Positions 25,432 through 34,966 are shown, counted from the stretch's first letter. The stretch: 37,033 bases of DNA from Lachnospiraceae bacterium UBA7110 (GCA_002492295.1 DKYC01000168.1:1-37033), one strand, 5' to 3'. The notes: generated by a model not told the origin, from the letters alone. Made by a program: numbers and translations.

Positions 25432-25839
25432 CTATAAGCTTGACGGTCCAAAGCCGTGCGGGAGCATTTCTTCCAATGTTTTATCAAGATATTCCTCCTC
25501 GGAAACTGCCGTAATCACGCGAAATTCCTTTGGGTCGCAAAACTCCATCATCACCTGGCGGCACACGCCGCACGGATACGCATAATCCTTCGGTGCACCC
25601 GCGTATCCTCCCACAATGGCAATTGCCGCAAACTCCCGTTCTCCCTCGCTCACTGCCTTAAAAAATGCAGTTCGCTCCGCGCAGTTTGTCGGTGTATAAC
25701 TTGCATTTTCAATATTGCAGCCTTTATATACCTTTCCCGCTTTTGTAAGAAGCGCTGCTCCGACCATATAATGCGAATATGGTACATACGCCATTTCCCT
25801 TGCCTCAAGTGCAAGGCGTATCAATTCTGTTCTGTCCAT
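25432..25839 (-). CDS. cdd: cytidine deaminase
   Basis: A 135-residue homotetrameric-type cytidine deaminase that converts cytidine and deoxycytidine to uridine forms for salvage. Zinc ligands and the catalytic glutamate are C53-A-E55 (TNCAERTAF) and C90/C93 (PCGVCRQ). The N-terminal YVPYSHYMVGAALL and CNIENASY substrate motifs are intact. It lies 36 bp after punA and abuts the MutS-like gene, so it is probably cotranscribed with punA in nucleoside salvage. Confidence 0.95.
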   Translation of the reverse strand: MDRTELIRLALEAREMAYVPYSHYMVGAALLTKAGKVYKGCNIENASYTPTNCAERTAFFKAVSEGEREFAAIAIVGGYAGAPKDYAYPCGVCRQVMMEFCDPKEFRVITAVSEEEYLDKTLEEMLPHGFGPSSL

Positions 25840-25875
25840 ATGCCTCTCCCCTGATTTCTCCTATTACTTTTTGGG

Positions 25876-26694
25876 TTAAAATTGCTTAATCACATCCGTC
25901 ACAAGCCTTGTAAATTTCTCCGCTGCCATATCCGCCGCTTCCTGTACTTCCTTGTGGGATAACGGCGTCGGATTCATGCCTGCCGCAAGATTGCAGATGC
26001 AGGAAATCCCGCAGATTTTCATTCCGGCATGGTTTGCGGCAATCGCTTCAACCACCGTGCTCATACCCACCGCGTCAGCAAAATGGGAAAGCATTTTAAT
26101 CTCCGCAGGCGACTCATAGCAGGGTCCCGTAAGCTGCACATAAACGCCTTCCTTTAAATCAATGCCGTCCGCCTTTGCCGTCTTCCTTATCATCTCCTGC
26201 AAATCCTTATCGTAAACATTTGTCATGTCCGGAAATCTTGTCCCAAGCGCATCAATATTTTCCCCAATCAGCGGATTGGGCGCAAAAATGCCGATATGAT
26301 CCGTAATCATCATCAAATCGCCCGCTTTGAAATCCCTGTTCATGCCTCCTGATGCATTGGTGAGGAACAGAATCTCCGCACCCAAAAGCCTCATCAACCT
26401 TGTCGGAAGCACAACATCCGACACAGGATACCCCTCATAATAATGTACGCGCCCTTTCATACACACTACAGGAACATCCTCCACGTACCCGAATATAAAT
26501 TTTCCTGCATGTCCCGGCACGGTTGACACGGGAAATCCCTCAATGTCCTTATAATCAATTTCCGTTTCAATTTTTATGCTGTCCGCATAATTGCCAAGCC
26601 CCGAGCCAAGTACAAGTGCAGCCTTTGGGACGAAATCTGTTTTTGCACGTACGCTTTCATAACATTTTTTCAGTTTACTGTATATTTCATTCAT
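25876..26694 (-). CDS. punA: purine nucleoside phosphorylase
   Basis: A 272-residue trimeric-type PNP that splits (deoxy)guanosine and inosine with phosphate to base plus (deoxy)ribose 1-phosphate. The phosphate-binding LVLGSGLG (27-34) and GFPVSTVPGHAG (53-64), the YYEGYP loop, TNASGGMN, TGPCYESPAEI and the purine-site EAIAANHAG are all present. The start is the ATG at 26694 with GGAGGAGG 7 bp upstream; the longer open frame to 26808 runs through the promoter and terminator. It heads the salvage run with cdd. Confidence 0.94.
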   Translation of the reverse strand: MNEIYSKLKKCYESVRAKTDFVPKAALVLGSGLGNYADSIKIETEIDYKDIEGFPVSTVPGHAGKFIFGYVEDVPVVCMKGRVHYYEGYPVSDVVLPTRLMRLLGAEILFLTNASGGMNRDFKAGDLMMITDHIGIFAPNPLIGENIDALGTRFPDMTNVYDKDLQEMIRKTAKADGIDLKEGVYVQLTGPCYESPAEIKMLSHFADAVGMSTVVEAIAANHAGMKICGISCICNLAAGMNPTPLSHKEVQEAADMAAEKFTRLVTDVIKQF

Positions 26695-26743
26695 ATCATT
26701 TCCTCCTCCAAAAACATTCCCAAATTCTGTCAGTTTCCCCTTT

Positions 26744-26772
26744 AGTATAGCATATTCCCAAAACACGGGCAA
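26744..26772 (-). promoter_or_regulatory. promoter for punA
   Basis: On the minus strand TTGCCC (26767-26772), 17 bp, TATACT (26744-26749), directly after the spoIVA terminator. Confidence 0.75.
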
Positions 26773-26774
26773 CC

Positions 26775-26810
26775 AAAAATCAATGCCGTGGCAAAACCGC
26801 CGCGGCATTG
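26775..26810 (-). terminator. spoIVA terminator
   Basis: On the minus strand CAATGCCGCGGC and GCCACGGCATTG form a hairpin with one bulge, followed by ATTTTT. It lies 18 bp after the spoIVA stop. Confidence 0.85.
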
Positions 26811-26827
26811 GACAAACATGTCAAATA

Positions 26828-28330
26828 TTAAATAATGATACAAACCATTCCGCCATTTGAATCATTGACAATCTTCTGCATCGTATCCTGAAGCTTCATC
26901 TGACTTTCCTCACCAATCATGGAAACCTTACTTGTAATACCGTCATTGACAAGCTGTTCCACCGTCTTTCCGAAAATATTGGTCTCCCAAATCCCTTCCT
27001 TGGATGTTTCCGCGTCGGATATGTACCCAATCAGATCCTGCGCCTGCTGCTGCGTTCCCACAATCGGCGCAATCTCTGTTTCGATATTTGCCTTAATCAT
27101 ATGGATGGACGGACTTTGTGCCTTAATTTTCACCCCGTATTTATTGCCATGCTTAATCAGCGTCGGATTTTCCAGCATAATCTCGTCACGCTCCGGCGTC
27201 ACGACGCCGTACCCCTTCTGCCGCACGCTCTCCAACGCATTAAGCACTTTTTTGTACTCCTTCTTCATATCCGCAAGACTTGCCAAAAGCTGCATAAGCT
27301 GATACTCGCCTTTGATATTCTCCCCCGTCATGGAACTAAGCAGCTCATAATAATACTTCGTGTCCCCATCCAAAAGCAGTGACGCCGAACCGTCCGCGAT
27401 ATTGATATTGTCATACTTGCACCGCCTGATATACTCACTGTCCTTCTCAAGCAACGCGCATACATCCTTCTCCATCAAATCGCGCACCGTACGGATATTC
27501 TCTTTTAATTCCTTAAGTTTTTCAACAATCTCCTTTTTCATCGGGTTATCCATCGACATAATGTCCATCCACTTCGGCGTGTAAAATTCCACCGCTGACA
27601 CCGGGAATTCATACATCACCTGCTCCAAAATCATGGTAATGTCCTCGCGCCTTAGCTGGTCGATATTGATTGGAATCGCCTTCACCTGATATTTCTTCTC
27701 AAGCTCCGCGGCAACTGATTTTGCCTCCTCCCCATACGGCTTTGTCGTGTTCACAAGGACAATAAACGGCTTTCCAAGGCGGTTGAGCTCCAGGATGGTC
27801 TGCTCTTCCGCGTCCCGATATGACGCACGCGGGATTTCCCCGAAACTGCCGTCGGTCGTGACCACGATTCCGATTGTCGAATGATCCTGAATGACTTTTT
27901 TCGTACCAATTTCCGCCGCCTGTGTAAACGGGATTTCATTCGGGAACCACGGCGTTTTGACAAGCCGTTCTGCATCCTCCTCCATATGTCCTGTCGCACC
28001 GTCCACCATATAACCCACACAGTCAATCAGCCGCACCTTTACCCGGATGCCGTCGCTGATTTCAATTTCCGCCGCCTCCTTGGGAATAAACTTCGGTTCG
28101 GTCGTCGTAATCGTTTTCCCACCGCTGCTCTGCGGCAGTTCATCCATCGTCCTTGTTCGCTCATGCTCGTTTTCCATATGCGGAATGACCATCAAATCCA
28201 TAAACCGCTTGATAAACGTGGATTTTCCCGTTCTGACAGGACCGACCACGCCTACATAGATTTCTCCTCCCGTACGCTGACTGATATCCCTGTATAAGTT
28301 AAATTCCTGACTTCCATCAAGCTTGCTCAT
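26828..28330 (-). CDS. spoIVA: stage IV sporulation protein A
   Basis: A 500-residue cytoskeletal ATPase that polymerises on the forespore surface and forms the base of the spore coat. Walker A GPVRTGKST is at 30-38, with the TRAFAC-like middle (IEIRVKVRLIDCVGYMVDGATGH-type segment) and the conserved C-terminal GGMVCIII, which anchors it to SpoVM/membrane. Its presence shows a spore-forming lineage. The ATG at 28330 (AAAGGGG 5 bp upstream) fits the family N-terminus MxxxDxxxNLYRDIxxRTGGEIYVG; the longer frame to 28390 is upstream leader. Expression should be from sigma-E in the mother cell, but I could not place a box pair with correct spacing. Confidence 0.96.
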   Translation of the reverse strand: MSKLDGSQEFNLYRDISQRTGGEIYVGVVGPVRTGKSTFIKRFMDLMVIPHMENEHERTRTMDELPQSSGGKTITTTEPKFIPKEAAEIEISDGIRVKVRLIDCVGYMVDGATGHMEEDAERLVKTPWFPNEIPFTQAAEIGTKKVIQDHSTIGIVVTTDGSFGEIPRASYRDAEEQTILELNRLGKPFIVLVNTTKPYGEEAKSVAAELEKKYQVKAIPINIDQLRREDITMILEQVMYEFPVSAVEFYTPKWMDIMSMDNPMKKEIVEKLKELKENIRTVRDLMEKDVCALLEKDSEYIRRCKYDNINIADGSASLLLDGDTKYYYELLSSMTGENIKGEYQLMQLLASLADMKKEYKKVLNALESVRQKGYGVVTPERDEIMLENPTLIKHGNKYGVKIKAQSPSIHMIKANIETEIAPIVGTQQQAQDLIGYISDAETSKEGIWETNIFGKTVEQLVNDGITSKVSMIGEESQMKLQDTMQKIVNDSNGGMVCIII

Positions 28331-28417
28331 ATTGTCCCCTTTCTTTTTCTGCATATGCCCTGAATATGCTATATGCTGCTGTTGTTTCAATCTAATTAAG
28401 CCTATGCGCAGTGGGAC

Positions 28418-28445
28418 AAAAAAAGAACCGAAACGGTTCTTTTTT
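28418..28445 (-). terminator. terminator after the VWA gene
   Basis: A perfect hairpin (AAAGAACCG, loop of three, CGGTTCTTT) with A7/T6 flanks overlaps the stop codon of the VWA gene. It separates that operon from spoIVA and could act in both directions. Confidence 0.85.
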
Positions 28446-29646
28446 ATTTGTTCACCATCAGTTTTATCATCGCATCATTGAGCCCTTTCACCGTAAGCTT
28501 ATACATCGGGAAAATCTCCTTTACGGCAGTCTCCGCTTCCCTCCATGGTGCCCTGCCCGGTGCCATTTTCGGGTTCATCCAAACGACCTTTTTATAATGC
28601 CGCTTTACTAACTGCAGCCACTGATATCCGGAAAGCCCGCCGTTTGGCCCCCTGTAATTTCCGGTATCCGAATACAGTTCCTCCGGCGCCATTGCCGCGT
28701 CCCCGACAATAATCACCTTATAATCGCTGTCCGCATTACGGAAAAGCCACTCCGTATCAATCCAGTCGCCGTTTTCGCATTCCGGTGTCTTATACAGCTT
28801 GGAATAGATACAATTGTGAAAATAGTAAACCTTCACATCCTTAAAATGATTGGACTTGTTGACTGACTGGAACAAATCGTTCATCAGCCTTGAATACGGA
28901 ATCATCGTACCGCCCGAATCCATTAACAGCATCAGCTTTACGGCATTCTTCCGCGGACGCATCATTTCGATTTGCAGATACCCACCGTTGTTGCAGGTCT
29001 TGTCAATCGTCGTATCAATGTCAAGCTCCGTCTTTGGAATATCAAGCTTTGTGGAAAACTGGCGGAGCCGCCGCAGCGCTGTTTGGAACTGACGGTTATC
29101 AATAACCCTGTCGTCGCGAAAATCCTTGTACTTTCTGGCGCCGATTACGGCAAATGCCGACTGGTACCCCGTCGCGCCGCCTACGCGCACACCGCCCACG
29201 TTGCCTCCCGTATTTCCAAACTGCGTCTTTCCCATTGTTCCAATCCAAAAACTGCCGCCGTTATGTTCCTCATTTTGGTCCTTCAGGCGCTCCTTAAACT
29301 TCTCTTCCACATCGTCCTTGTCCACATGGATTTCTTCAATCTGGTTGAGCCAGTGTTTCTCCTCCTCGTGCAAAAGCGCACTCATCTCGGGCTTATCCAG
29401 CCATGCAAGCATGTTTTTACCGACCTCGTTCTCGCTCATAATGCCCTTAAAGCATTCCTCAAACGCCATATCAAATTTATCAAATTCCGTCTCACTCTTG
29501 ACTAAAATCATGCGCGCCACATAATAGAACTGCGTAAGCGAACTCTCGCAAAGCCCCTTATCAAGCGCGTCCTGAAGCGTCAGCCACTCACTGAGCGTTA
29601 CGTCAAGCCCTTTATTTTTTAAAGTATAGAAAAATTTTGAAAACAT
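28444..29646 (-). CDS. CoxE-like VWA domain protein
   Basis: A 400-residue protein of the CoxE-like VWA group. The N-terminal helical part (1-130) is followed by a Gly/Asn-rich linker (about 130-165), then the VWA domain with LLMDSGGTM (about 243-251), the family hallmarks VYYFHNCIYSKLY and DYKVIIVGDAAMAPEE, and VVWMNP near the end. The metal-site motif is D-S-G-G-T rather than DxSxS, close to the DxGGS of this subfamily. These proteins work with a MoxR-type AAA+ ATPase, encoded 19 bp upstream here, as a chaperone-like pair for metal-cofactor insertion or complex assembly. The target in this organism is unknown. Confidence 0.85.
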   Translation of the reverse strand: MFSKFFYTLKNKGLDVTLSEWLTLQDALDKGLCESSLTQFYYVARMILVKSETEFDKFDMAFEECFKGIMSENEVGKNMLAWLDKPEMSALLHEEEKHWLNQIEEIHVDKDDVEEKFKERLKDQNEEHNGGSFWIGTMGKTQFGNTGGNVGGVRVGGATGYQSAFAVIGARKYKDFRDDRVIDNRQFQTALRRLRQFSTKLDIPKTELDIDTTIDKTCNNGGYLQIEMMRPRKNAVKLMLLMDSGGTMIPYSRLMNDLFQSVNKSNHFKDVKVYYFHNCIYSKLYKTPECENGDWIDTEWLFRNADSDYKVIIVGDAAMAPEELYSDTGNYRGPNGGLSGYQWLQLVKRHYKKVVWMNPKMAPGRAPWREAETAVKEIFPMYKLTVKGLNDAMIKLMVNK

Positions 29647-29665
29647 CCGCGTTCCTCTGTTTATA

Positions 29666-30481
29666 TCACTTCATTCCATTTTTAACGGTTTCCAAATCCT
29701 CATCCTTCTTTACGACAACCCCCACAAACGGAAGCTTCTCGCGCAGCGTGTCGGCGGAAATGCCCCCAATCTGCAAAGCGTTAATCCAGTCAATCAGCTC
29801 CGACGTGCTTGGCTTTTTGCGGATGTCACGCATTGCGCGGATATCGTAAAACACCTGCATTGCATTACGCATTAAATTTTCCTCCACGTCAGGATAATGC
29901 GTCTTGATAATTTCCTCCATCAGTGCCTCGTCGGGGAAATCAATATAGTGGAAAATACACCTTCTGAGAAATGCGTCAGGCAGCTCCTTTTCGGCATTTG
30001 ACGTGATAATCACAATCGGTCTGTGCTTTGCCTTTACCGTGCGCTTTGTCTCATGGATGTAAAACTCCATTTGGTCAAGCTCCCAAAGCAAATCGTTGGG
30101 GAATTCCAAATCCGCCTTGTCAATCTCGTCAATCAGAAGCACGACCTGCTCCTCGCTCTCAAACGCTTCCCCAAGCTTTCCAAGCTTGATATACCTTGCA
30201 ATGTCGTCAACGCCCTCCTCGCCGAACTGTCCGTCGTACAACCGCTGGATGGTGTCATACATATACAGACCGTCCTGCGCCTTTGTCGTTGATTTTACGT
30301 TCCATATAATCAGCCGTTTCCCAAGCGAATTTGCTACTGCCTGCGCAAGCATTGTCTTGCCTGTTCCCGGCTCTCCCTTGATTAACAGGGGCTTTTTTAA
30401 CGCGATTGCCACATTGACGCTTGCCAAAAGCTCCTCGCTTGCCACATAATCCTGCGTACTGCTAAATGCCGTGTTTACCAT
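29666..30481 (-). CDS. MoxR-family AAA+ ATPase
   Basis: A 271-residue AAA+ protein of the MoxR type. Walker A GEPGTGKT is at 36-43, Walker B VVLLIDEIDKAD, sensor-1 ITSN, and the arginine finger region AFLRRCIFHYIDFP with a C-terminal lid. MoxR proteins act with a VWA partner, which is the next gene. The start ATG at 30481 is preferred to the frame start at 30526. Its GGAGG overlaps the last codons of gpsA 12 bp upstream, so translation may be coupled to gpsA. Confidence 0.88.
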   Translation of the reverse strand: MVNTAFSSTQDYVASEELLASVNVAIALKKPLLIKGEPGTGKTMLAQAVANSLGKRLIIWNVKSTTKAQDGLYMYDTIQRLYDGQFGEEGVDDIARYIKLGKLGEAFESEEQVVLLIDEIDKADLEFPNDLLWELDQMEFYIHETKRTVKAKHRPIVIITSNAEKELPDAFLRRCIFHYIDFPDEALMEEIIKTHYPDVEENLMRNAMQVFYDIRAMRDIRKKPSTSELIDWINALQIGGISADTLREKLPFVGVVVKKDEDLETVKNGMK

Positions 30482-30488
30482 TTTAATT

Positions 30489-31517
30489 TTATTCCTCCAC
30501 TTTCTCATTCCATTGTGCGTCGCCAATCAGTTCTATCTTTTTATCCCGAAGCATCAAATCCCGAACCGCCTCTGCCGCATTCTTCTTTTGGAACAGCACT
30601 TCGTTGACCTGCTCAATAATCGGAAGCTCCACGTCATACTTCTTTGCAAGACCCATTGCCGCCTTTGCCGAGTAAACGCCCTCAACGACCATTTTCACTT
30701 CGTCCATCGCCTCTTCCATCGTCTTTCCCTGTCCGATTAAGATGCCTGCACGCCTGTTTCTGCTATGCATGCTCGCGCAGGTTACAATCAGATCTCCGAT
30801 TCCGGAAAGCCCGCAAAAGGTCTCAAATTTTCCGCCCATCGCAATCCCAAGCCTTGCTATCTCCGCAATCCCGCGCGTAATCAGTGCCGCCTTCGTATTG
30901 TCGCCATATCCAAGCCCGTCCGCAATGCCTGCCGCAAGCGCGACAACATTCTTTAACGCCGCCCCAAGCTCAATGCCAAGCACGTCGGGACTGGTATACA
31001 CGCGGAATACATCGCTCATAAACACGTTTTGAATATACTCCGCCGTTTTCTTCGAGTCCGCGCCGACCACAATGGTTGTAGGGATGCCCCTTCCGACCTC
31101 CTCCGCGTGGGAAGGTCCTGAAAGCACCGCGACATCTGCCTGCGGGATTTCATCCTCAATCACCTGTGAAAGTGTCATCAGCGTTTTTTCCTCAATGCCC
31201 TTTGCCACATTCACAATAATCTGATTCGGCACCGTGTGCTCCCTCATAAGATGTGCCGTACTTCTTGTAAACGTTGACGGAACCGCAAGCACAAGAATAT
31301 CTTTTTTCTCCATTGCCTGTTTCAAATCCGCCGTAAAGCATACATCTTCGGCAAGCTTTACGCCCGGCAGTTTCTCCTTCTGCTCATGCTCCCTGCTTAA
31401 CATCTCAATTTCCTGTTCCAAAGCCGACCATACGGTAATCGTATGGCCGTTGTTGTGCAGCAGCACGGACAGGGCAATCCCCCAGCTTCCCGCGCCGATA
31501 ATCCCTATGTTCGCCAT
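30489..31517 (-). CDS. gpsA: glycerol-3-phosphate dehydrogenase [NAD(P)+]
   Basis: A 342-residue cytosolic enzyme that reduces dihydroxyacetone phosphate to sn-glycerol 3-phosphate for phospholipid synthesis. The Rossmann motif GIIGAGSWG is at 5-13, VAKGIE and SGPSHAEEV in the middle, the catalytic lysine in GAALKNVVALAAGI, and NTKAALITRG plus GLSGIGDLIVTC later. ATG at 31517 matches the usual MxxIxxIGAGSWG start, though AAAGGAG lies 13 bp away; a GTG at 31526 has closer spacing and may be used. It follows plsY, which uses its product. Confidence 0.94.
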   Translation of the reverse strand: MANIGIIGAGSWGIALSVLLHNNGHTITVWSALEQEIEMLSREHEQKEKLPGVKLAEDVCFTADLKQAMEKKDILVLAVPSTFTRSTAHLMREHTVPNQIIVNVAKGIEEKTLMTLSQVIEDEIPQADVAVLSGPSHAEEVGRGIPTTIVVGADSKKTAEYIQNVFMSDVFRVYTSPDVLGIELGAALKNVVALAAGIADGLGYGDNTKAALITRGIAEIARLGIAMGGKFETFCGLSGIGDLIVTCASMHSRNRRAGILIGQGKTMEEAMDEVKMVVEGVYSAKAAMGLAKKYDVELPIIEQVNEVLFQKKNAAEAVRDLMLRDKKIELIGDAQWNEKVEE

Positions 31518-31547
31518 CCTTATCACCACGCTCCTTTCCTTTTTCCG

Positions 31548-32198
31548 CTATTTATTTTTCATTTTTTTCGTCAGATAGGTCTTTCGTTCTTCCCCGCGCA
31601 GCAGCCTTTTAATATTTTCCCTGTGCCCCCAAAACGCAAGTGCCGCCATAAGTGCCGTCACAAGATAAAGCTCATTTAACGCCCCCTGTGACATACCGAA
31701 TACGCCAAGCTGCCCAAACAGAACCATCTCCGCAAGCAGCAGCAGCTCCGTCACAAGCGAACCAAGCGAAACGTAATGCGTCGTAAAGAAAATAGCCAGA
31801 AAGCTCACTGCCTGCGGCAGAATCATATACGGATGGAAGAACACGATAAGTCCTGCCGTACATGCAATCCCCTTTCCGCCCTTAAAACCCAGATAGAACG
31901 GAAAAACATGCCCCAGCACAGCACCTGCGGCAGCATAAATTGCAAGCACATACAGGATATCGCCGTACCGCTCCCGAAATAAAAACCGCACCAGCATGAT
32001 TGCAAGTCCCGTCTTTAGCATATCACAAAGCAAAACAATAATGCCTGCTTTCTTTCCCAAAACACGTAGGGAATTTGTCGTACCCGCATTCCCGCTTCCA
32101 TACTTGCGAATATCAATCCCGTGCAGCCTCCCATAAATATAGGAAGTCTGAAAGCACCCAAATACATATCCAATCAGTAAGCACACCAAACGTATCAT
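31548..32198 (-). CDS. plsY: acyl-phosphate:glycerol-3-phosphate acyltransferase PlsY
   Basis: A 216-residue integral membrane enzyme with about five to six helices. It transfers an acyl group from acyl phosphate to glycerol 3-phosphate, making lysophosphatidate. The three family motifs are visible: SGNAGTTN with the preceding RKYG (about 32-43), GHVFPFYLGFKGGKGIA, and the C-terminal WGHRENIKRLLRGEE. It sits between der and gpsA, the latter making its substrate. Confidence 0.94.
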   Translation of the reverse strand: MIRLVCLLIGYVFGCFQTSYIYGRLHGIDIRKYGSGNAGTTNSLRVLGKKAGIIVLLCDMLKTGLAIMLVRFLFRERYGDILYVLAIYAAAGAVLGHVFPFYLGFKGGKGIACTAGLIVFFHPYMILPQAVSFLAIFFTTHYVSLGSLVTELLLLAEMVLFGQLGVFGMSQGALNELYLVTALMAALAFWGHRENIKRLLRGEERKTYLTKKMKNK

Positions 32199-32256
32199 GC
32201 AAAAAACCTTGCCTTTCGATTTATTTTTCTTCTGAAAATCTTCTGAACATGAAAAG

Positions 32257-33594
32257 TTATTTCTCGTCCTTGCGTTCCCTGATAATGAATTTCAGTGGCG
32301 TTCCCTTAAAGCCAAACGCCTCCCGAATTTTATTTTCAAGATATCTTGTATAAGAAAAATGCATCAGCTCCTTATCGTTCACAAACACGACAAACGTCGG
32401 AGGCTTCACGCCCACCTGCGTTGTATAAAAAATCTTAAGGCGTTTTCCCTTATCTGATGGCGGCTGCTGCAGTGCCACCGCCTCCGTCACGATTTCGTTG
32501 ACTACTCCGGTCGAAATGCGCAGGGACTGGTTTTCAATCACCATGTCAATCGTTTCAAACAGCTTTCCAATCCGCTGTCCTGTCACCGCCGAAATGAAAA
32601 CAATTTCCGCATAAGTCATAAACGAAAGCGTATTTCTGATTTTCTCCGTAAAACGGTAAATCGTCTTATCATCTTTTTCAACCGCGTCCCACTTGTTGAC
32701 CGCCACGATAATGCCCTTGCCCCTGTCATGCGCAATGCCCGCAATCTTGGCATCCTGCTCCGTCACGCCCTCCGTCGCGTCAATCATCAAAATCACAACA
32801 TCCGCACGCTCCACCGCACTGATTGTACGGATAATCATAAAGCGCTCCAGCTCTTCCTTAATCTTATTCTTTCTGCGGAGCCCCGCCGTGTCAATAAAAA
32901 TGTACTCCTTGCCGTTATACTTGATTTCCGTGTCAACCGCGTCCCTTGTCGTTCCCGCGATTTCAGAAACGATAACCCTGTTCTCACCTGTAATCTTGTT
33001 GATAATCGAAGACTTGCCCACATTCGGCTTTCCCACAAGCGCAATGCGCGGTCTGTCATCCTCCTCTGCACCCACTGCATCCTTATCAAACAGTTCCGTC
33101 ACGTTATCCAGCATCTCGCCAAACCCCAGCTTATTAGCCGCCGAAACCGCATGCGGCTCACCGATTCCGAGATTATAAAACTCATATACGTCTGCCTCGT
33201 ACTTTGCAAAGCTGTCCACCTTGTTCACCACAAGCACTACCGGCTTTTGGCTGCGCCGCAGCATGTCCGCCACCTTTGCGTCGGTGTCCACCAGCCCCTG
33301 CTTTACATCAACAAGGAAAAGGATGACATCCGCCGTATCAATCGCAATCTGCGCCTGCTCGCGCATCTGCGATAAAATCAAATCCTTGCTGTCCGGCTCA
33401 ATTCCGCCCGTATCAATCAGCGTAAAGTTCCAATTCAGCCAACTGACATCCGCATAAATCCTGTCCCTTGTGATGCCGGGAGTATCCTTTACAATTGAAA
33501 TTTTTTCCCCCGCAAGCGCGTTAAACAGTGTTGATTTTCCCACGTTCGGGCGCCCCACAACGGCGACAATCGGTTTCTTACTGCTTTTATCCAT
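32257..33594 (-). CDS. der: ribosome biogenesis GTPase Der (EngA)
   Basis: A 445-residue protein with two tandem GTPase domains and a C-terminal KH-like domain, needed for 50S assembly. P-loops are GRPNVGKS (14-21) and GKPNVGKS (188-195). The G3 motifs are DTGG (61-64) and DTAG, and the G4 motifs NKVD (124-127) and NKWD. The length is normal. It is the second gene of the DUF512-der-plsY-gpsA run that is widely kept in Clostridia. Confidence 0.96.
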   Translation of the reverse strand: MDKSSKKPIVAVVGRPNVGKSTLFNALAGEKISIVKDTPGITRDRIYADVSWLNWNFTLIDTGGIEPDSKDLILSQMREQAQIAIDTADVILFLVDVKQGLVDTDAKVADMLRRSQKPVVLVVNKVDSFAKYEADVYEFYNLGIGEPHAVSAANKLGFGEMLDNVTELFDKDAVGAEEDDRPRIALVGKPNVGKSSIINKITGENRVIVSEIAGTTRDAVDTEIKYNGKEYIFIDTAGLRRKNKIKEELERFMIIRTISAVERADVVILMIDATEGVTEQDAKIAGIAHDRGKGIIVAVNKWDAVEKDDKTIYRFTEKIRNTLSFMTYAEIVFISAVTGQRIGKLFETIDMVIENQSLRISTGVVNEIVTEAVALQQPPSDKGKRLKIFYTTQVGVKPPTFVVFVNDKELMHFSYTRYLENKIREAFGFKGTPLKFIIRERKDEK

Positions 33595-33619
33595 TCCTAA
33601 ACTCCGTTTCTAATCTTTC

Positions 33620-34966
33620 TTAATATAATCCGCTCTTATACAGTACAGCGTCCACAAAATCCTTTCCGCTTGATTTTACAATATCTACCGGAACTTGTAA
33701 AGCTTTTTCCAGCGCACCGACTGTCATGTCATCCAAAAATACCGGCTCGCCGCTCTTTAGAACATTCTGTGGCAAAAGCAGCCGCTCCCCCAAATCCTGC
33801 CCCAAAAGCTGTGCCTTTAAGTCCTGCCCTGTCAGCAGTCCGGACACCGTTATCAGTTCCCCGAAAAAATCATTCCGTATCGGATAAACCATGATTTTTA
33901 CGGTTTCAAATGCCGCCATTACCGCGTCTGCCATTTCTTTGATAAACGGATAGGCAAGCTTTCCCGTCGCAATGGAAAGCGTCCTGTTTCCCCTGTCCGT
34001 GACACGTTTTTTATGGTTTTTTTCCTCTGCAAGCGCCTGCGCAAACTCATCCAGCAAAAGCCGGAGCATGCCGACGCCGTTTTCCAATTGCAGGTAACCG
34101 TCATAGCGTTCTTCCTGCGGAAGCTCCTCCTGTGCTAAAATATACCACTCATCGCTCGCATGGACGAAATGCAGACCATATTCGGGATACAGCTTTTTCT
34201 GCCATTTGTGGATAATGCCAAGCACTTCCTTTGCATCCTCCTTCGTAAACGGCTCCAACGGGTAAAGCCCCTCCCTGTGCCCTGAAAGCCCTACCGGAAC
34301 AACCGACACGCTCTCAATCACTGGCAGATACTGAGACAAATCACGGATACTGCGCTCCAGTTCCTCCCCGTCGTTAACCCCCTTGCAAAGCACAATCTGC
34401 CCGTTCATGGTAATGCCCGCCCTGGCAAGCCTCCATGCCTTATGAAGCGCTTCGCCCGCAAAACGGTTGTTCAGCATTTTGCAGCGAAGCTCCGGATTTG
34501 TAGTCTGAAACGACACATTAATCGGAGAAAGATTGTATCGGATAATGCGTTCAATATCCGCATCCGACATATTTGTGAGCGTCACATAATTTCCCTGCAG
34601 AAACGAGAGCCTTGCGTCGTCGTCCTTAAAATAAAGCGTTTCCCTCATTCCCTTTGGCATTTGGTCAATAAAACAGAAAATACATTTGTTGCGGCAGGAA
34701 CGGTACTCATCCATCAGCCCGTTTTCAAAACTGATGCCCAGATCCTCGTCATAGTCCTTATCAATTTCAAGAAGCCACTCCTCGCCTGACTTTTTGCGGA
34801 TTAGCACTTCGATATAATCGTCCTGCGTATAATACTGGTAATCAAAAATATCCTCTATTTTGTTCCCGTTTATCTCAAGAAGCACATCACCCTGCTCCAG
34901 CTCCAGCTCTTCGGCAATACTTCCCGGTTTCACTTTTTCTATGGTGTGTAAATGCTGCTTTTTCAT
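33620..34966 (-). CDS. DUF512 family radical SAM/PDZ protein
   Basis: A 448-residue protein with an N-terminal PDZ-like domain (about 8-60, KPGSIAEELELEQGDVLLEING), then CRNKCIFCFIDQMPKGMR holding the CxxxCxxC cluster motif (C91, C95, C98) of a radical SAM enzyme, and the DUF512 domain to the end. No reaction is established for the family. Its constant place next to der suggests a link to ribosome maturation or RNA/protein modification, which is inference. It is the first gene of the operon and has a strong promoter (35016-35044). Confidence 0.88.
   Translation of the reverse strand: MKKQHLHTIEKVKPGSIAEELELEQGDVLLEINGNKIEDIFDYQYYTQDDYIEVLIRKKSGEEWLLEIDKDYDEDLGISFENGLMDEYRSCRNKCIFCFIDQMPKGMRETLYFKDDDARLSFLQGNYVTLTNMSDADIERIIRYNLSPINVSFQTTNPELRCKMLNNRFAGEALHKAWRLARAGITMNGQIVLCKGVNDGEELERSIRDLSQYLPVIESVSVVPVGLSGHREGLYPLEPFTKEDAKEVLGIIHKWQKKLYPEYGLHFVHASDEWYILAQEELPQEERYDGYLQLENGVGMLRLLLDEFAQALAEEKNHKKRVTDRGNRTLSIATGKLAYPFIKEMADAVMAAFETVKIMVYPIRNDFFGELITVSGLLTGQDLKAQLLGQDLGERLLLPQNVLKSGEPVFLDDMTVGALEKALQVPVDIVKSSGKDFVDAVLYKSGLY

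Noticed and set aside
28331..28400. Sigma-E promoter ahead of spoIVA
   Set aside because: GCATATA and CATATGCA occur, but the spacing is about 12 bp, too short for sigma-E, and the area is rich in such AT words by chance.
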